From the NCBI GenBank assembly GCA_965223235.1, contig CBDCVV010000012.1, forward strand, positions 1 to 64,000: a DNA stretch of 64,000 nucleotides, in the 5' to 3' direction. Each line of letters opens with the position of its first letter. Positions within the stretch are counted from its first letter, which is position 1. Positions 24,423 through 31,829 of this stretch are shown here, in pieces. The notes beneath the pieces were generated by a model, which was not told the origin of the DNA, searched no databases, and was given only the letters and a program-made list of their open reading frames with translations. The position numbers and the translations under genes are program-made. Source of the stretch: UBA2589 sp965223235. GTDB lineage: Bacteria > Gemmatimonadota > Gemmatimonadetes > Longimicrobiales > Gaopeijiaceae.

Positions 24423-24814
24423 CCCGACACCTCAGCTTGGCTGAGGTGCTTCTGCTCCATGCCCGACTCATCTCCGAGACGGGCGGGTCCGACGGTCTTC
24501 GCGACCTTGGGCTCCTCGAATCGGCCCTAGGACAGCCTCGGCAGACCTTCGGTGGGGAAGACCTCTATCCGGACTTGTTCGGCAAAGCCTCGGCACTGGG
24601 GTTCTCGCTGATTGGCAATCACCCCTTCGTGGACGGAAACAAGCGGATCGGCCACGCGGCGGTGGAGGCGATGCTCATGCTGAACGGTTTCGAGCTCAGC
24701 GCGTCTGTGGATGAGGCAGAGGCGGAGATCCTTGCAGTTGCAGCCGGAGATCGGACGAGGGAACAGTTCCGGGCATGGGTAGCAGCCCATGCGGTTGGGG
24801 CCGACGGCGGCTAG
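24419..24814 (+). CDS. doc: Doc-type Fic toxin
   Basis: 131 residues from GTG. The Fic motif HPFVDGNKRIG at residues 68-78 has the catalytic histidine and the Doc-type phosphate loop. The N-terminal LSLAEVLLLHARLI and ESALGQPRQTFGGEDLYPDLFGKA are typical of Doc kinases, which phosphorylate EF-Tu and halt translation. The stop TAG overlaps attC site 34. Confidence 0.92.
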   Translation: MTRHLSLAEVLLLHARLISETGGSDGLRDLGLLESALGQPRQTFGGEDLYPDLFGKASALGFSLIGNHPFVDGNKRIGHAAVEAMLMLNGFELSASVDEAEAEILAVAAGDRTREQFRAWVAAHAVGADGG

Positions 24815-24919
24815 CTAACAAGGACTTCTACAGTCAGCGGATGCCGTAGAGGGCGAGTCCGGTAGCTTTTGCGGCTTGTCAGCGGCCAGGCGCTGCAGTA
24901 GAACTCCGAATCGTTAGGC
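24813..24919 (+). repeat. attC site 34 (type B)
   Basis: 107 bp, R'' AGCTAAC, R' GTTAGGC. Cassette ends pair over GTTAGCTAGCC. Confidence 0.92.
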
Positions 24920-25225
24920 AGCGCATTCTACGGCCCGAGGAAGCGGCAAGAATCGAGGCCCTTCCTCCCCTCGCGAAGCGACGAGAGTGTCGCGACGCAT
25001 TGCGTAGCGCGAAGCGTGGTGAAGGTCGCGGAGGATAGCGGGGTAGGCACGCTTCGGGGCCACGCTTGTTCAACAAGGCGCAAAGCGTCGCGGAGTCGCG
25101 ATGCAGGGCGAAGCGCGAGGCGAGGCGGAGCGCAAAGCGGTGCAGCTCGCGATGCACCACCGTCTCGCGAGGCATCGTAGATCGCGACGCACGGCAGTGG
25201 CTTCTCTTACTCGCTCCGAGGCGCT
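24920..25225 (+). repeat. N1 repeat cassette, copy g (subtype II)
   Basis: Subtype II centre with some divergence (GGATAGCGGGGTAGGCACGC). Gene-less. Confidence 0.8.
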
Positions 25226-25331
25226 GCCTAACAAAGACTTCTACTGTCAGCGGTTGCCCTGGGGGCGAGTCTGGTAGCTGCTGCGGCTTGTCAGCTGCCA
25301 GGCGCTGCAGTAGAACTCCGAGTCGTTAGAT
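25226..25331 (+). repeat. attC site 35 (type B)
   Basis: 106 bp, R'' GCCTAAC, R' GTTAGAT. Confidence 0.92.
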
Positions 25332-25349
25332 GCCCCTGGAAGAAACAAT

Positions 25350-26024
25350 GTGGCTACACATCAGAGAGTCGGTTTCCGAGACGTTGAGAGGCGATTCTCC
25401 CACCTAGACGGAGTCTTCTCTTCTTTCCGCTCCTCTAGTGACGAGAAGACGGCTTCGTTTACCGTCGAGCTATACCCTTGGTGGGAGCATCCCCTTTACC
25501 GAAGTGCGGTGGATGCCGGCGAATCATGGGGGTTCAGTGACATCGAGCTCGGCCGGAAGCCCGTAACAGTCCATGCGACTGGTGTCGTGGAGATTAGTGT
25601 CTGGCCGCCTCAGCCGGGGGCGGACGTCATCGACTGGGCGTTCTACGACGAGCATCCTCTGCTTTGGTCTCACGAAGCGGAGGGTGAGATCTACTGCAAC
25701 TCCTCCTTCGAGCTGCGGTCGTTCTGCATCGCGCTAGAGGAACGAGTGCCGGGCCTTCCGGATGAATGGTTGGGCCATCTGCTTCGGCGTCTCGTACGGT
25801 TCGACGCGCCCTTGTCTCTAGGTGGGCTGCCTAGCTCGCTCCTTGAGCACGTTGCGGCCGTGCTTAATGATCTCGGAGTGCGCCATTTCCTTCCCTATCG
25901 CCCCGAGCCCACGCCTGATCTGGTCGCGTTCGTGGTCGACCAGACCGACTACATCATCGCGAGCGATTTCGAAGTGGAGTTCCCAGAGTGGGAGCACATG
26001 GACGAGTGGTTCCAACCTTCGTAG
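25350..26024 (+). CDS. Hypothetical cytosolic protein
   Basis: 224 residues from a GTG. Acidic, tryptophan-rich (YPWWEHPLYR, EFPEWEHMDEWF), no signal peptide or membrane segment. A central helix-loop region (LPDEWLGHLLRRLVRF) suggests a folded domain, but no family is recognised. Confidence 0.68.
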   Translation: MATHQRVGFRDVERRFSHLDGVFSSFRSSSDEKTASFTVELYPWWEHPLYRSAVDAGESWGFSDIELGRKPVTVHATGVVEISVWPPQPGADVIDWAFYDEHPLLWSHEAEGEIYCNSSFELRSFCIALEERVPGLPDEWLGHLLRRLVRFDAPLSLGGLPSSLLEHVAAVLNDLGVRHFLPYRPEPTPDLVAFVVDQTDYIIASDFEVEFPEWEHMDEWFQPS

Positions 26025-26032
26025 CGCGGGGC

Positions 26033-26129
26033 ATCTAACAAGGACTTCTACAGTCGTGGGTTACCGTTTGGGGTGCGCTTCGCGCTTGTGAGCAGCCAGC
26101 CCACGCAGTAGAACTCCGAATCGTTAGGC
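26033..26129 (+). repeat. attC site 36 (type A)
   Basis: 97 bp, R'' ATCTAAC, R' GTTAGGC. Cassette ends pair over GTTAGATGCCCC. Confidence 0.92.
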
Positions 26130-26433
26130 AGCGCATTCTACGGCCCGAGGAAACGGCAGGGGTCGAGGCCCTTCCTCCCCTCGCGAAGCGACGAGAGTGT
26201 CGCGACGCATTGCGAAGCGCGAAGCGTGGCTAAGGTCGCGGTGGGCGAGTTCTGCGAGCGTTCCCAGGCCACGCGTGTTGAAGGAATCGCAAAGCGTCGC
26301 GGGTCGCGATGCACGGCGAGGCGCGAGGCGAGGCGGAGCGCAGAGCGTTGAAGCTCGCGATGCACCACGGTCTCGCGAGGCAGCATAGATCGCCACGCAC
26401 GGCAGAGGTTTCTCTTACTCGCTCCGAGGCGCT
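26130..26433 (+). repeat. N1 repeat cassette, copy h (subtype III)
   Basis: Close to the copy at 19901. Gene-less. Confidence 0.8.
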
Positions 26434-26539
26434 GCCTAACAAAGACTTCTACAGTCAGCGGTTGCCCTAGGGGCGAGTCTGGTGGCAGTTGCGGCTTGTC
26501 AGCTACCAGCCGCTGCAGTAGAACTCCGAGTCGTTATGC
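26434..26539 (+). repeat. attC site 37 (type B)
   Basis: 106 bp, R'' GCCTAAC, R' GTTATGC. Confidence 0.92.
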
Positions 26540-26574
26540 CGCCCATTGAGCGATCGGGGACGATCGGGACTCCC

Positions 26575-27417
26575 ATGGAACTGCCTCGGTTTGACAACAC
26601 GGCAGGAGAATCTGTCGTGTCTTTTCTGCCGAGCATGACGCAGGGTGCGGAGTTGGACGCGGATCGGAACCGGTGGTACCACCACATCCTCGTCTCGGGG
26701 GAGCGCATCTTCCAGTACGGCGCCCCCTGTGGGACCTGCGGGATCATCTTCGGAAAACTGCGCTCGGTGCCGAATCGGCTCGACGATGGACAGGCTGCCG
26801 GACTCTTGGGAACGTTGGAGGACGTCCCAGGGCCTGCCGGGCTGCGGTCGCTGGCTCGGATCCTCGAGCCGGGCATCTACCATCCTCTCGTCCTCGAAGG
26901 CCTAGTTGAGCGAGTTGCTCCCGGAGACGGTCGTGACTACTTCGCCACGGACGGGGCCAGTCTGTTCGGTTTTGAACCGCCCCAATACGAAGAGCCGTTT
27001 GACCCAGGCACCGCGTACTACCGGTTCGGACCCACCAGGACGGTGCCCCGGACGGGGCGTTCAGGAGGCTCCCACTCGGCCTTGATCACCGCGTTTGTGA
27101 TCCCTCTCCAGGATCCAGACACACTATCCAGTGAACGCATCGAGTACTGGAAGACCCTGAGACGAGAAGGGGCCCCGCTGACCGCCCTAGCGGTATCGGT
27201 GGTTGATGTTCAGGCGCCGGCGATGTTTCCCGCCGACCGGGATTGTCCACACGAAGAGCACATGGTGCTCACGAACTGCTTGCTGGATGGGCATCATCGG
27301 GTCCAGGCAGCCGCCGAACTTGGGGTGCCGGTCCGCGTCCTATCGTTCGTTGCGCCTGAAGCGTCGCTGGCAGCCGAGGCGGACATCCGAACGGTCGTCG
27401 CACCGTACGCTCGTTAG
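26575..27417 (+). CDS. Hypothetical protein with ParB-like motif
   Basis: 280 residues from an ATG at 26575 with GGGA upstream; an ATG at 26536, inside the attC R' box, would add 13 residues. Near the C-terminus LLDGHHRVQAAAELGVPVRVL strongly resembles the ParB/Srx nuclease motif (DGHHR plus A-x-x-x-L-G). An N-terminal CGTCG pair could bind metal. No signal peptide. Function unknown; a nucleotide-binding ParB-like activity is possible. Confidence 0.7.
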   Translation: MELPRFDNTAGESVVSFLPSMTQGAELDADRNRWYHHILVSGERIFQYGAPCGTCGIIFGKLRSVPNRLDDGQAAGLLGTLEDVPGPAGLRSLARILEPGIYHPLVLEGLVERVAPGDGRDYFATDGASLFGFEPPQYEEPFDPGTAYYRFGPTRTVPRTGRSGGSHSALITAFVIPLQDPDTLSSERIEYWKTLRREGAPLTALAVSVVDVQAPAMFPADRDCPHEEHMVLTNCLLDGHHRVQAAAELGVPVRVLSFVAPEASLAAEADIRTVVAPYAR

Positions 27418-27453
27418 CGCATCGGGACGTGTCTCGACCGGGAGTGCCGGGCG

Positions 27454-27568
27454 GCATAACAGGCGATTGCTGCTGACACGGGTTGTCTGAGCGACAGCGG
27501 GCCACTCGCCTAAGCTCGCGCCCCTTGTTAGGGGAAGGGCCGTGCAGCAGAATCGCAATCCGTTAGGG
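27454..27568 (+). repeat. attC site 38 (type D)
   Basis: 115 bp, R'' GCATAAC, L'' GCGATTGCTGC, L' GCAGCAGAATCGC, R' GTTAGGG. Same type as the IS-split site 12. Cassette ends pair over GTTATGCCGCCC. Confidence 0.85.
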
Positions 27569-27592
27569 CGCAGCTTCGGTGAACTGGTGTGA

Positions 27593-27880
27593 CTACTTCA
27601 CCGTGTCGAGAATCGCGCGGGGGTGCCGAGCGGCGACGCGCAACAGCACGCGAGCCGGCCCCTGTGGCTTTCGACGGCCCTGCTCCCAGTTCTGAAGAGT
27701 CCGGACGCTGATCCCGAGGAGCGCGGCGAACTTGCTTTGAGAGAGTCCGTACTCCGCTCGAATTTCGCCGACGGCCGGGTCAGGGAAGTGGGTTTCGCGG
27801 GCCGCATCCGCGTCGCCACGAAGGATAGCTCCCCCCTCACGCACGCTCTCGACTAGCTCGTTGAAAAGATCGTCTTTCAT
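27593..27880 (-). CDS. HigA-like XRE antitoxin
   Basis: 95 residues on the minus strand, downstream of and overlapping its toxin by four bases. The XRE helix-turn-helix is EYGLSQSKFAALLGISVRTLQNWEQGRRKPQGPA at residues 43-76. Toxin-first order and the C-terminal DNA-binding domain match HigBA-type modules. It should repress its own operon by binding the palindrome at 28204. Confidence 0.9.
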   Translation of the reverse strand: MKDDLFNELVESVREGGAILRGDADAARETHFPDPAVGEIRAEYGLSQSKFAALLGISVRTLQNWEQGRRKPQGPARVLLRVAARHPRAILDTVK

Positions 27881-28194
27881 TTGAACTCCTCCCTGACCAA
27901 CGCGGACAGCAGCCGCTTCTGCTGAGGCGTGAGGTCGTCCTTTTCATTCTTCGGGTAGGCCAAGAGCATCAAGACCACATCGTGATCGTTGGCCCAGTAG
28001 TAGATGGCTCGAACACCTCCTCGCTTGCCTCGACCGGATCCTTTCCAGCGGATCTTTCGAAGGCCTCCACTCCCTGGTATCAAGGCTCCTGCCTGCGGGT
28101 CCGTCAGAAGCCTTAACTGCAGGAGCCGATAGGACTCGGCGTCAAGCAGCTGACGGACCTGCTTTGAGAAGACTGATGTCTCTTTGAAGACCAT
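27877..28194 (-). CDS. RelE/HigB-family mRNA interferase toxin
   Basis: 105 residues. RelE-superfamily features: LRLLTDPQAGALIPGSGGLRKIRWKGSGRGKRGGVRAIYYW and the hydrophobic strand VVLMLLAYPKNEKDDLTPQQ, typical of DUF/RelE toxins that cut mRNA on the ribosome. First gene of a two-gene operon that points against the array. Confidence 0.9.
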   Translation of the reverse strand: MVFKETSVFSKQVRQLLDAESYRLLQLRLLTDPQAGALIPGSGGLRKIRWKGSGRGKRGGVRAIYYWANDHDVVLMLLAYPKNEKDDLTPQQKRLLSALVREEFK

Positions 28195-28203
28195 GTAGAA
28201 GAG

Positions 28204-28235
28204 TGCGCCACTGACGTATATACGTCAATGGCGCA
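28204..28235 (-). promoter_or_regulatory. Nested palindromic operator of the HigBA-like module
   Basis: An inner perfect palindrome TGACGTATATACGTCA (28212-28227) is flanked by arms TGCGCCA and TGGCGCA (28204-28210 and 28229-28235), with one mismatched pair between. It lies about 10 bases upstream of the toxin start and very likely binds the antitoxin. Confidence 0.75.
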
Positions 28236-28257
28236 TCTGCGGTTCCGGTCGGCTGCG

Positions 28258-28364
28258 CCCTAACATGGACTTCTACAGTCAGCGGATGCCTTGGAGGGCG
28301 AGTCAGGTAGCTCTTGCGGCTTGTCAGCTACCAGGCGCTGCAGTAGAACTCCGAGTCGTTAGGC
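28258..28364 (+). repeat. attC site 39 (type B)
   Basis: 107 bp, R'' CCCTAAC, R' GTTAGGC. Cassette ends pair over GTTAGGGCGCAGC. Confidence 0.92.
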
Positions 28365-28386
28365 CTCTCCCACTTTGATTCAGCCT

Positions 28387-28935
28387 ATGGCGTTTTTGGT
28401 CTTCTGCCCACGATGCAGGGGACGCGTGCGGCTGGGCGTAACCCTCGACCATGCAGTGCGCGCCGAGGCCTTGGGGAACATGCCCGACTCACTTCTCCAG
28501 GGGATGCAACTGTTGTCGCAGGCACAGCAGTGGTCGCCTCGAGAGGCGAAAGCCTTCCTCAAACACGGCGATCGCGAAGGGCATTGCCACCGGTGTGGCA
28601 CGAAGGGTAGTGGGACTCGCCTCTGCGTCACTTGTCGGAGCCTGTGTCTCGATCCGAGTACGCCTTGGCTCCGACCAGGCGAGGCGTTTCTGCGGCTCGA
28701 CGGATGGAGCCCCGGAATGGAGAAAGTCTCGGCTACCGAAGTCTTCAGAGAATCGCTCGGCACTGGGCTCAAGGCCGCGAAGTGGGTGACGGATCGAGTG
28801 CTCGAGCGCGTGCCGCCGTTCCACCTCGGCCCGTTGCGTCGGTCGGAGCAGATGATTTTTCGGGAGCGGTTGATGCATCTAGGTGTTCGGGCGTCCGTGG
28901 TGAGTGACGCTCCGGGCCAAGCGGGAGAGGCCTAA
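28387..28935 (+). CDS. Zinc-ribbon hypothetical protein
   Basis: 182 residues from an ATG; a TTG at 28375 is an alternative. Three cysteine pairs, CPRC near the N-terminus, CHRC and CVTC in the middle, suggest two zinc ribbons. The helical C-terminal half contains LKAAKWVTDRVLERV. No known family. The stop TAA is in attC site 40. Confidence 0.7.
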   Translation: MAFLVFCPRCRGRVRLGVTLDHAVRAEALGNMPDSLLQGMQLLSQAQQWSPREAKAFLKHGDREGHCHRCGTKGSGTRLCVTCRSLCLDPSTPWLRPGEAFLRLDGWSPGMEKVSATEVFRESLGTGLKAAKWVTDRVLERVPPFHLGPLRRSEQMIFRERLMHLGVRASVVSDAPGQAGEA

Positions 28936-29026
28936 CATGGACTTCTACAGTCGTGGGATGTCGTTTAGGGTGCGCTTCGCGCTTGTGAGCAGCCAGCCCA
29001 CGCAGTAGAACTCCGAGACGTTAGTG
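28930..29026 (+). repeat. attC site 40 (type A)
   Basis: 97 bp, R'' GCCTAAC, R' GTTAGTG. Cassette ends pair over GTTAGGCCTCTCCC. Confidence 0.92.
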
Positions 29027-29054
29027 AGCACCACGGGAAGGACACGACAAACAA

Positions 29055-30200
29055 GTGGTCTGGACGACCTGGAGTGTGCCGGGACTCTTGGCCGGCTGCA
29101 TCGCCCTAGGCTTAGCCACGCTCGTTGTCAGGAGTGGGCGAGGGTCCCGCGTGAGTCAGCTCATTGCGACAGCTCTGTTCCTAGACGGCGTGTTCACGGG
29201 CGGCACCCTTGGACTCGTGTTCCTAATCCAAGACCCTGTGATCGCCCGAAGGGTGGCGGTCGGTTCGATCGGGTTGGCCACGGCAATTCCCTTCGTTCAT
29301 CTCCTCCTCATCGGAGAGGCCTTGGACACACCCGTGGTCCGGCCGCTCAGGTCTCGGTTCGCCGGGGTCACCCTTACAACCCTCGCCATCGCGGGCGTGG
29401 GCCTGGTGCTGCTGTCACCGGATCGATTTGTGTCCGAAGCTTACCCCACCGATTGGGCCGCATCCAACGTCGAGATGCTGGGATGGGGGGTGGGAATCAT
29501 GCTCGGCGTTTCTCTCGTGATGTGGTTTGCGCTCGGGGCGTCCGTATATGCATACGCGAAAGCGCCAGAGGGTACGGCAGGGCGAGAGCGGGCCCGCTCG
29601 TTTGCGCTCGCCTTTGGCGCACGGGACAGCTATCTGGCCGTACTGTTCCTATTTAGCGGGGTGCTGCGCCCGATTCCGTTCTGGGGTGACCTACTATTCA
29701 ATCCAGGACTCGCGACCGCGACTCTCGTATATATGTCGCTTCTGGGATACGGGGTCCTCCGCCATCAGATCTTCGATATTGATCTGAAGGTTCGCGTTGC
29801 GCTCGTCAGATCTGGATTGCTGTCTTTGGTGGCTGTCGGGTTCTTCGTAGGCAGCGAGCTTCTTGAGGCGGTTGTACCAATAGAGGGCACCATCTTGGGG
29901 CTGGTGGTGGCAGCCGGTGTGGTGCTAACGCTCAACCCGCTGCGCGCCCGGGTCGAGAGATTGGTGGACGTCCTGATGCCGGGCGTTGAATCCACGACCG
30001 AGTATCTGTCCGAGAGAAGGGCCGCCGTATACAAGGCAGCCTACGAGGCAGGCGTGGCGGATGGGAAACTGACTAAACGGGAGGAGATCATTCTGGATCG
30101 ACTCGCCGAAGAACTCGAGCTGCCCACCTCGCTCCGGGCTGAGTTGGAGGCTGCGGTTAGTGCCGCACTGGCCGGCCGGGCTGTGAATGGCGCTCACTAA
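29055..30200 (+). CDS. Multi-helix sensor-like membrane protein with helical C-terminal domain
   Basis: 381 residues, about nine hydrophobic segments. The motif YGVLRHQIFDIDLKVRVAL resembles the linker found after the 7TM module of some histidine kinases, but no kinase domain follows. Instead the C-terminus has SERRAAVYKAAYEAGVADGKLTKREEIILDRLAEEL, a TerB-like acidic helical unit. It may be a membrane receptor or scaffold. The stop TAA lies in attC site 41. Confidence 0.72.
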   Translation: MVWTTWSVPGLLAGCIALGLATLVVRSGRGSRVSQLIATALFLDGVFTGGTLGLVFLIQDPVIARRVAVGSIGLATAIPFVHLLLIGEALDTPVVRPLRSRFAGVTLTTLAIAGVGLVLLSPDRFVSEAYPTDWAASNVEMLGWGVGIMLGVSLVMWFALGASVYAYAKAPEGTAGRERARSFALAFGARDSYLAVLFLFSGVLRPIPFWGDLLFNPGLATATLVYMSLLGYGVLRHQIFDIDLKVRVALVRSGLLSLVAVGFFVGSELLEAVVPIEGTILGLVVAAGVVLTLNPLRARVERLVDVLMPGVESTTEYLSERRAAVYKAAYEAGVADGKLTKREEIILDRLAEELELPTSLRAELEAAVSAALAGRAVNGAH

Positions 30201-30300
30201 CAAGGACTTCTACAGTCAGCGGATGCCTGAAAGGTTAGTCCGGTAACTCCTGCGGCTTGTCAGCGGCCAGGCGCTGCAGTAGAACTCCGAGTCGTTAGGC
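30195..30300 (+). repeat. attC site 41 (type B)
   Basis: 106 bp, R'' CACTAAC, R' GTTAGGC. Confidence 0.91.
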
Positions 30301-30606
30301 AGCGCATTCTAGGGCCCGAGGAAACTGCAGGGATCGAGTCCCTTCCTCCCCTCGCGAAGCGACGATAGTGTCGCGACGCATTGCGAAGCGCGAAGCGTGG
30401 CGAAGGTCGCGGTGGATGGGTGTATAGCCACGCTTCGGGGCCACGCTTGTTCAATAAGGCGCAAAGCGTCGCGGAATCGCGATGCACGGCGAAGCGCGAG
30501 GCGAGGCGGAGCGCAAAGCGATGAAGCTCGGGATGCACCACGGTCTCGCGAGGCAACGAAGATCGCGACGCACGGCAGTGGCTTCTCATACTTCTTCCGA
30601 GGCGCT
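30301..30606 (+). repeat. N1 repeat cassette, copy i (subtype II)
   Basis: Nearly identical to the copy at 14827, with the same CTGACAGCGG variant in the following attC. Gene-less. Confidence 0.8.
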
Positions 30607-30712
30607 GCCTAACAAAGACTTCTACTGACAGCGGATGCCCATCGGGCGAGTCCGGTAGCAGTTGCGGCTTGTCAGCTGCCAGGCGCTGCAGTAGAACTCC
30701 GAATCGTTAGGG
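30607..30712 (+). repeat. attC site 42 (type B)
   Basis: 106 bp, R'' GCCTAAC, R' GTTAGGG. The next cassette starts GTTAGGGCGACTGC, for which no matching end is present downstream. Confidence 0.92.
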
Positions 30713-30734
30713 CGACTGCTTCGGGGAGGTTCGG

Positions 30735-31829
30735 ATGGGGTGCCGAGCGTGGACGTGCTGGACCCTAGTGGCCGTTGGCGCCTCCGGGTGTTCGCCCGCT
30801 GACGAGCAAAGTCCGGAGGCGCCTCGGCCAACCCCGGAGTGGACGCTAATAGGGGACCTCAGGCTAGGCTCGTTGGGGGCTGCCGACGACGAGACCTTTG
30901 GGTCCCTTCCCGAGATGGCGGCACTATCCACGGGTGGCGTCTTACTCTTGGACGGACTCGGTCGGAGGGTGGTGCTCTTCTCCGAGGACGGCGAGCTCAG
31001 AAGCGAACTCGGTGCTCGCGGCAGCGGCCCAGGGGAATTCCAGGACGTCTCGGGTCTCGCTGTCATCGGGGACACGACTTTCCTCGTACGCGACTCCCGT
31101 CGGGGGGTCATGTTCTTCGACGCGGCCGGACACCTCCGGGAAGAATGGTCGGTGTATGTCGACTACGTGGGCTCCGATCCACTCACGGTGGTGGGTGGGG
31201 ACGTTCTTTTGCGCTACGTGGCATCGCCGGTCGCCCTGGAGACGTTCTGGGAGGCGCCGCTCTTTGACTTCGTTCGCGTTTCGTCCGATGGGAGTATCGA
31301 CACCCTGGGCCTTGAGGTGAGTGCGGCCCCGGGTACCTATTGGGCCGCCCACCACGCTGAGTACCACAGCATGTGGCTCAGTAGCGGGGCCCTGGTGGAC
31401 GGATCCGGTGCCGAGGGCATCCTCAAGATCAGAAACGGGGAACAGACGACCGATTTCGAACTCGCTTCGTTGCCCCGAGTGCCCCTGCCCGCGTCTCTGG
31501 TGGAGGAGAGTCGGGTTCACAAGCAGCAGCTAGAGGAGCGCGGCAACCGCACCGCCGAGCATCTCCCGGACCCTCCGGAGTTCCTACCCGTGTTCGAGGA
31601 CTTGTTGATCTCGGATGTGGACGAGATCTGGGTCCTCCGCCCGAACGTTGCGGAGGACGGCAGCCTCGCCACGAGAGCTGACATATACGCGGCCACGGGA
31701 GCTCCAGTAGCGGTGGCTCATCTTCCGTCCGGCTTTACCCCTCGCTCGATTGCTGGAAGCTGGATCTGGGGCGTTGTTACGGGTGAGTTCGACGAACCGT
31801 ACGCGGTCAGACTGCGGATTGAGCGGTAA
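30735..31829 (+). CDS. 6-bladed beta-propeller lipoprotein
   Basis: 364 residues. Signal peptide with lipobox ASGCS, then NHL-like blades with GARGSGPGEFQDVSG and VLLLDGLGRRVVLFSEDG. Homologous to the propeller protein at 17694. The coding sequence ends at TAA exactly where the IS481 end begins; the final LRIER resembles the natural C-terminus of the paralogue, so little or nothing is lost. Confidence 0.82.
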   Translation: MGCRAWTCWTLVAVGASGCSPADEQSPEAPRPTPEWTLIGDLRLGSLGAADDETFGSLPEMAALSTGGVLLLDGLGRRVVLFSEDGELRSELGARGSGPGEFQDVSGLAVIGDTTFLVRDSRRGVMFFDAAGHLREEWSVYVDYVGSDPLTVVGGDVLLRYVASPVALETFWEAPLFDFVRVSSDGSIDTLGLEVSAAPGTYWAAHHAEYHSMWLSSGALVDGSGAEGILKIRNGEQTTDFELASLPRVPLPASLVEESRVHKQQLEERGNRTAEHLPDPPEFLPVFEDLLISDVDEIWVLRPNVAEDGSLATRADIYAATGAPVAVAHLPSGFTPRSIAGSWIWGVVTGEFDEPYAVRLRIER

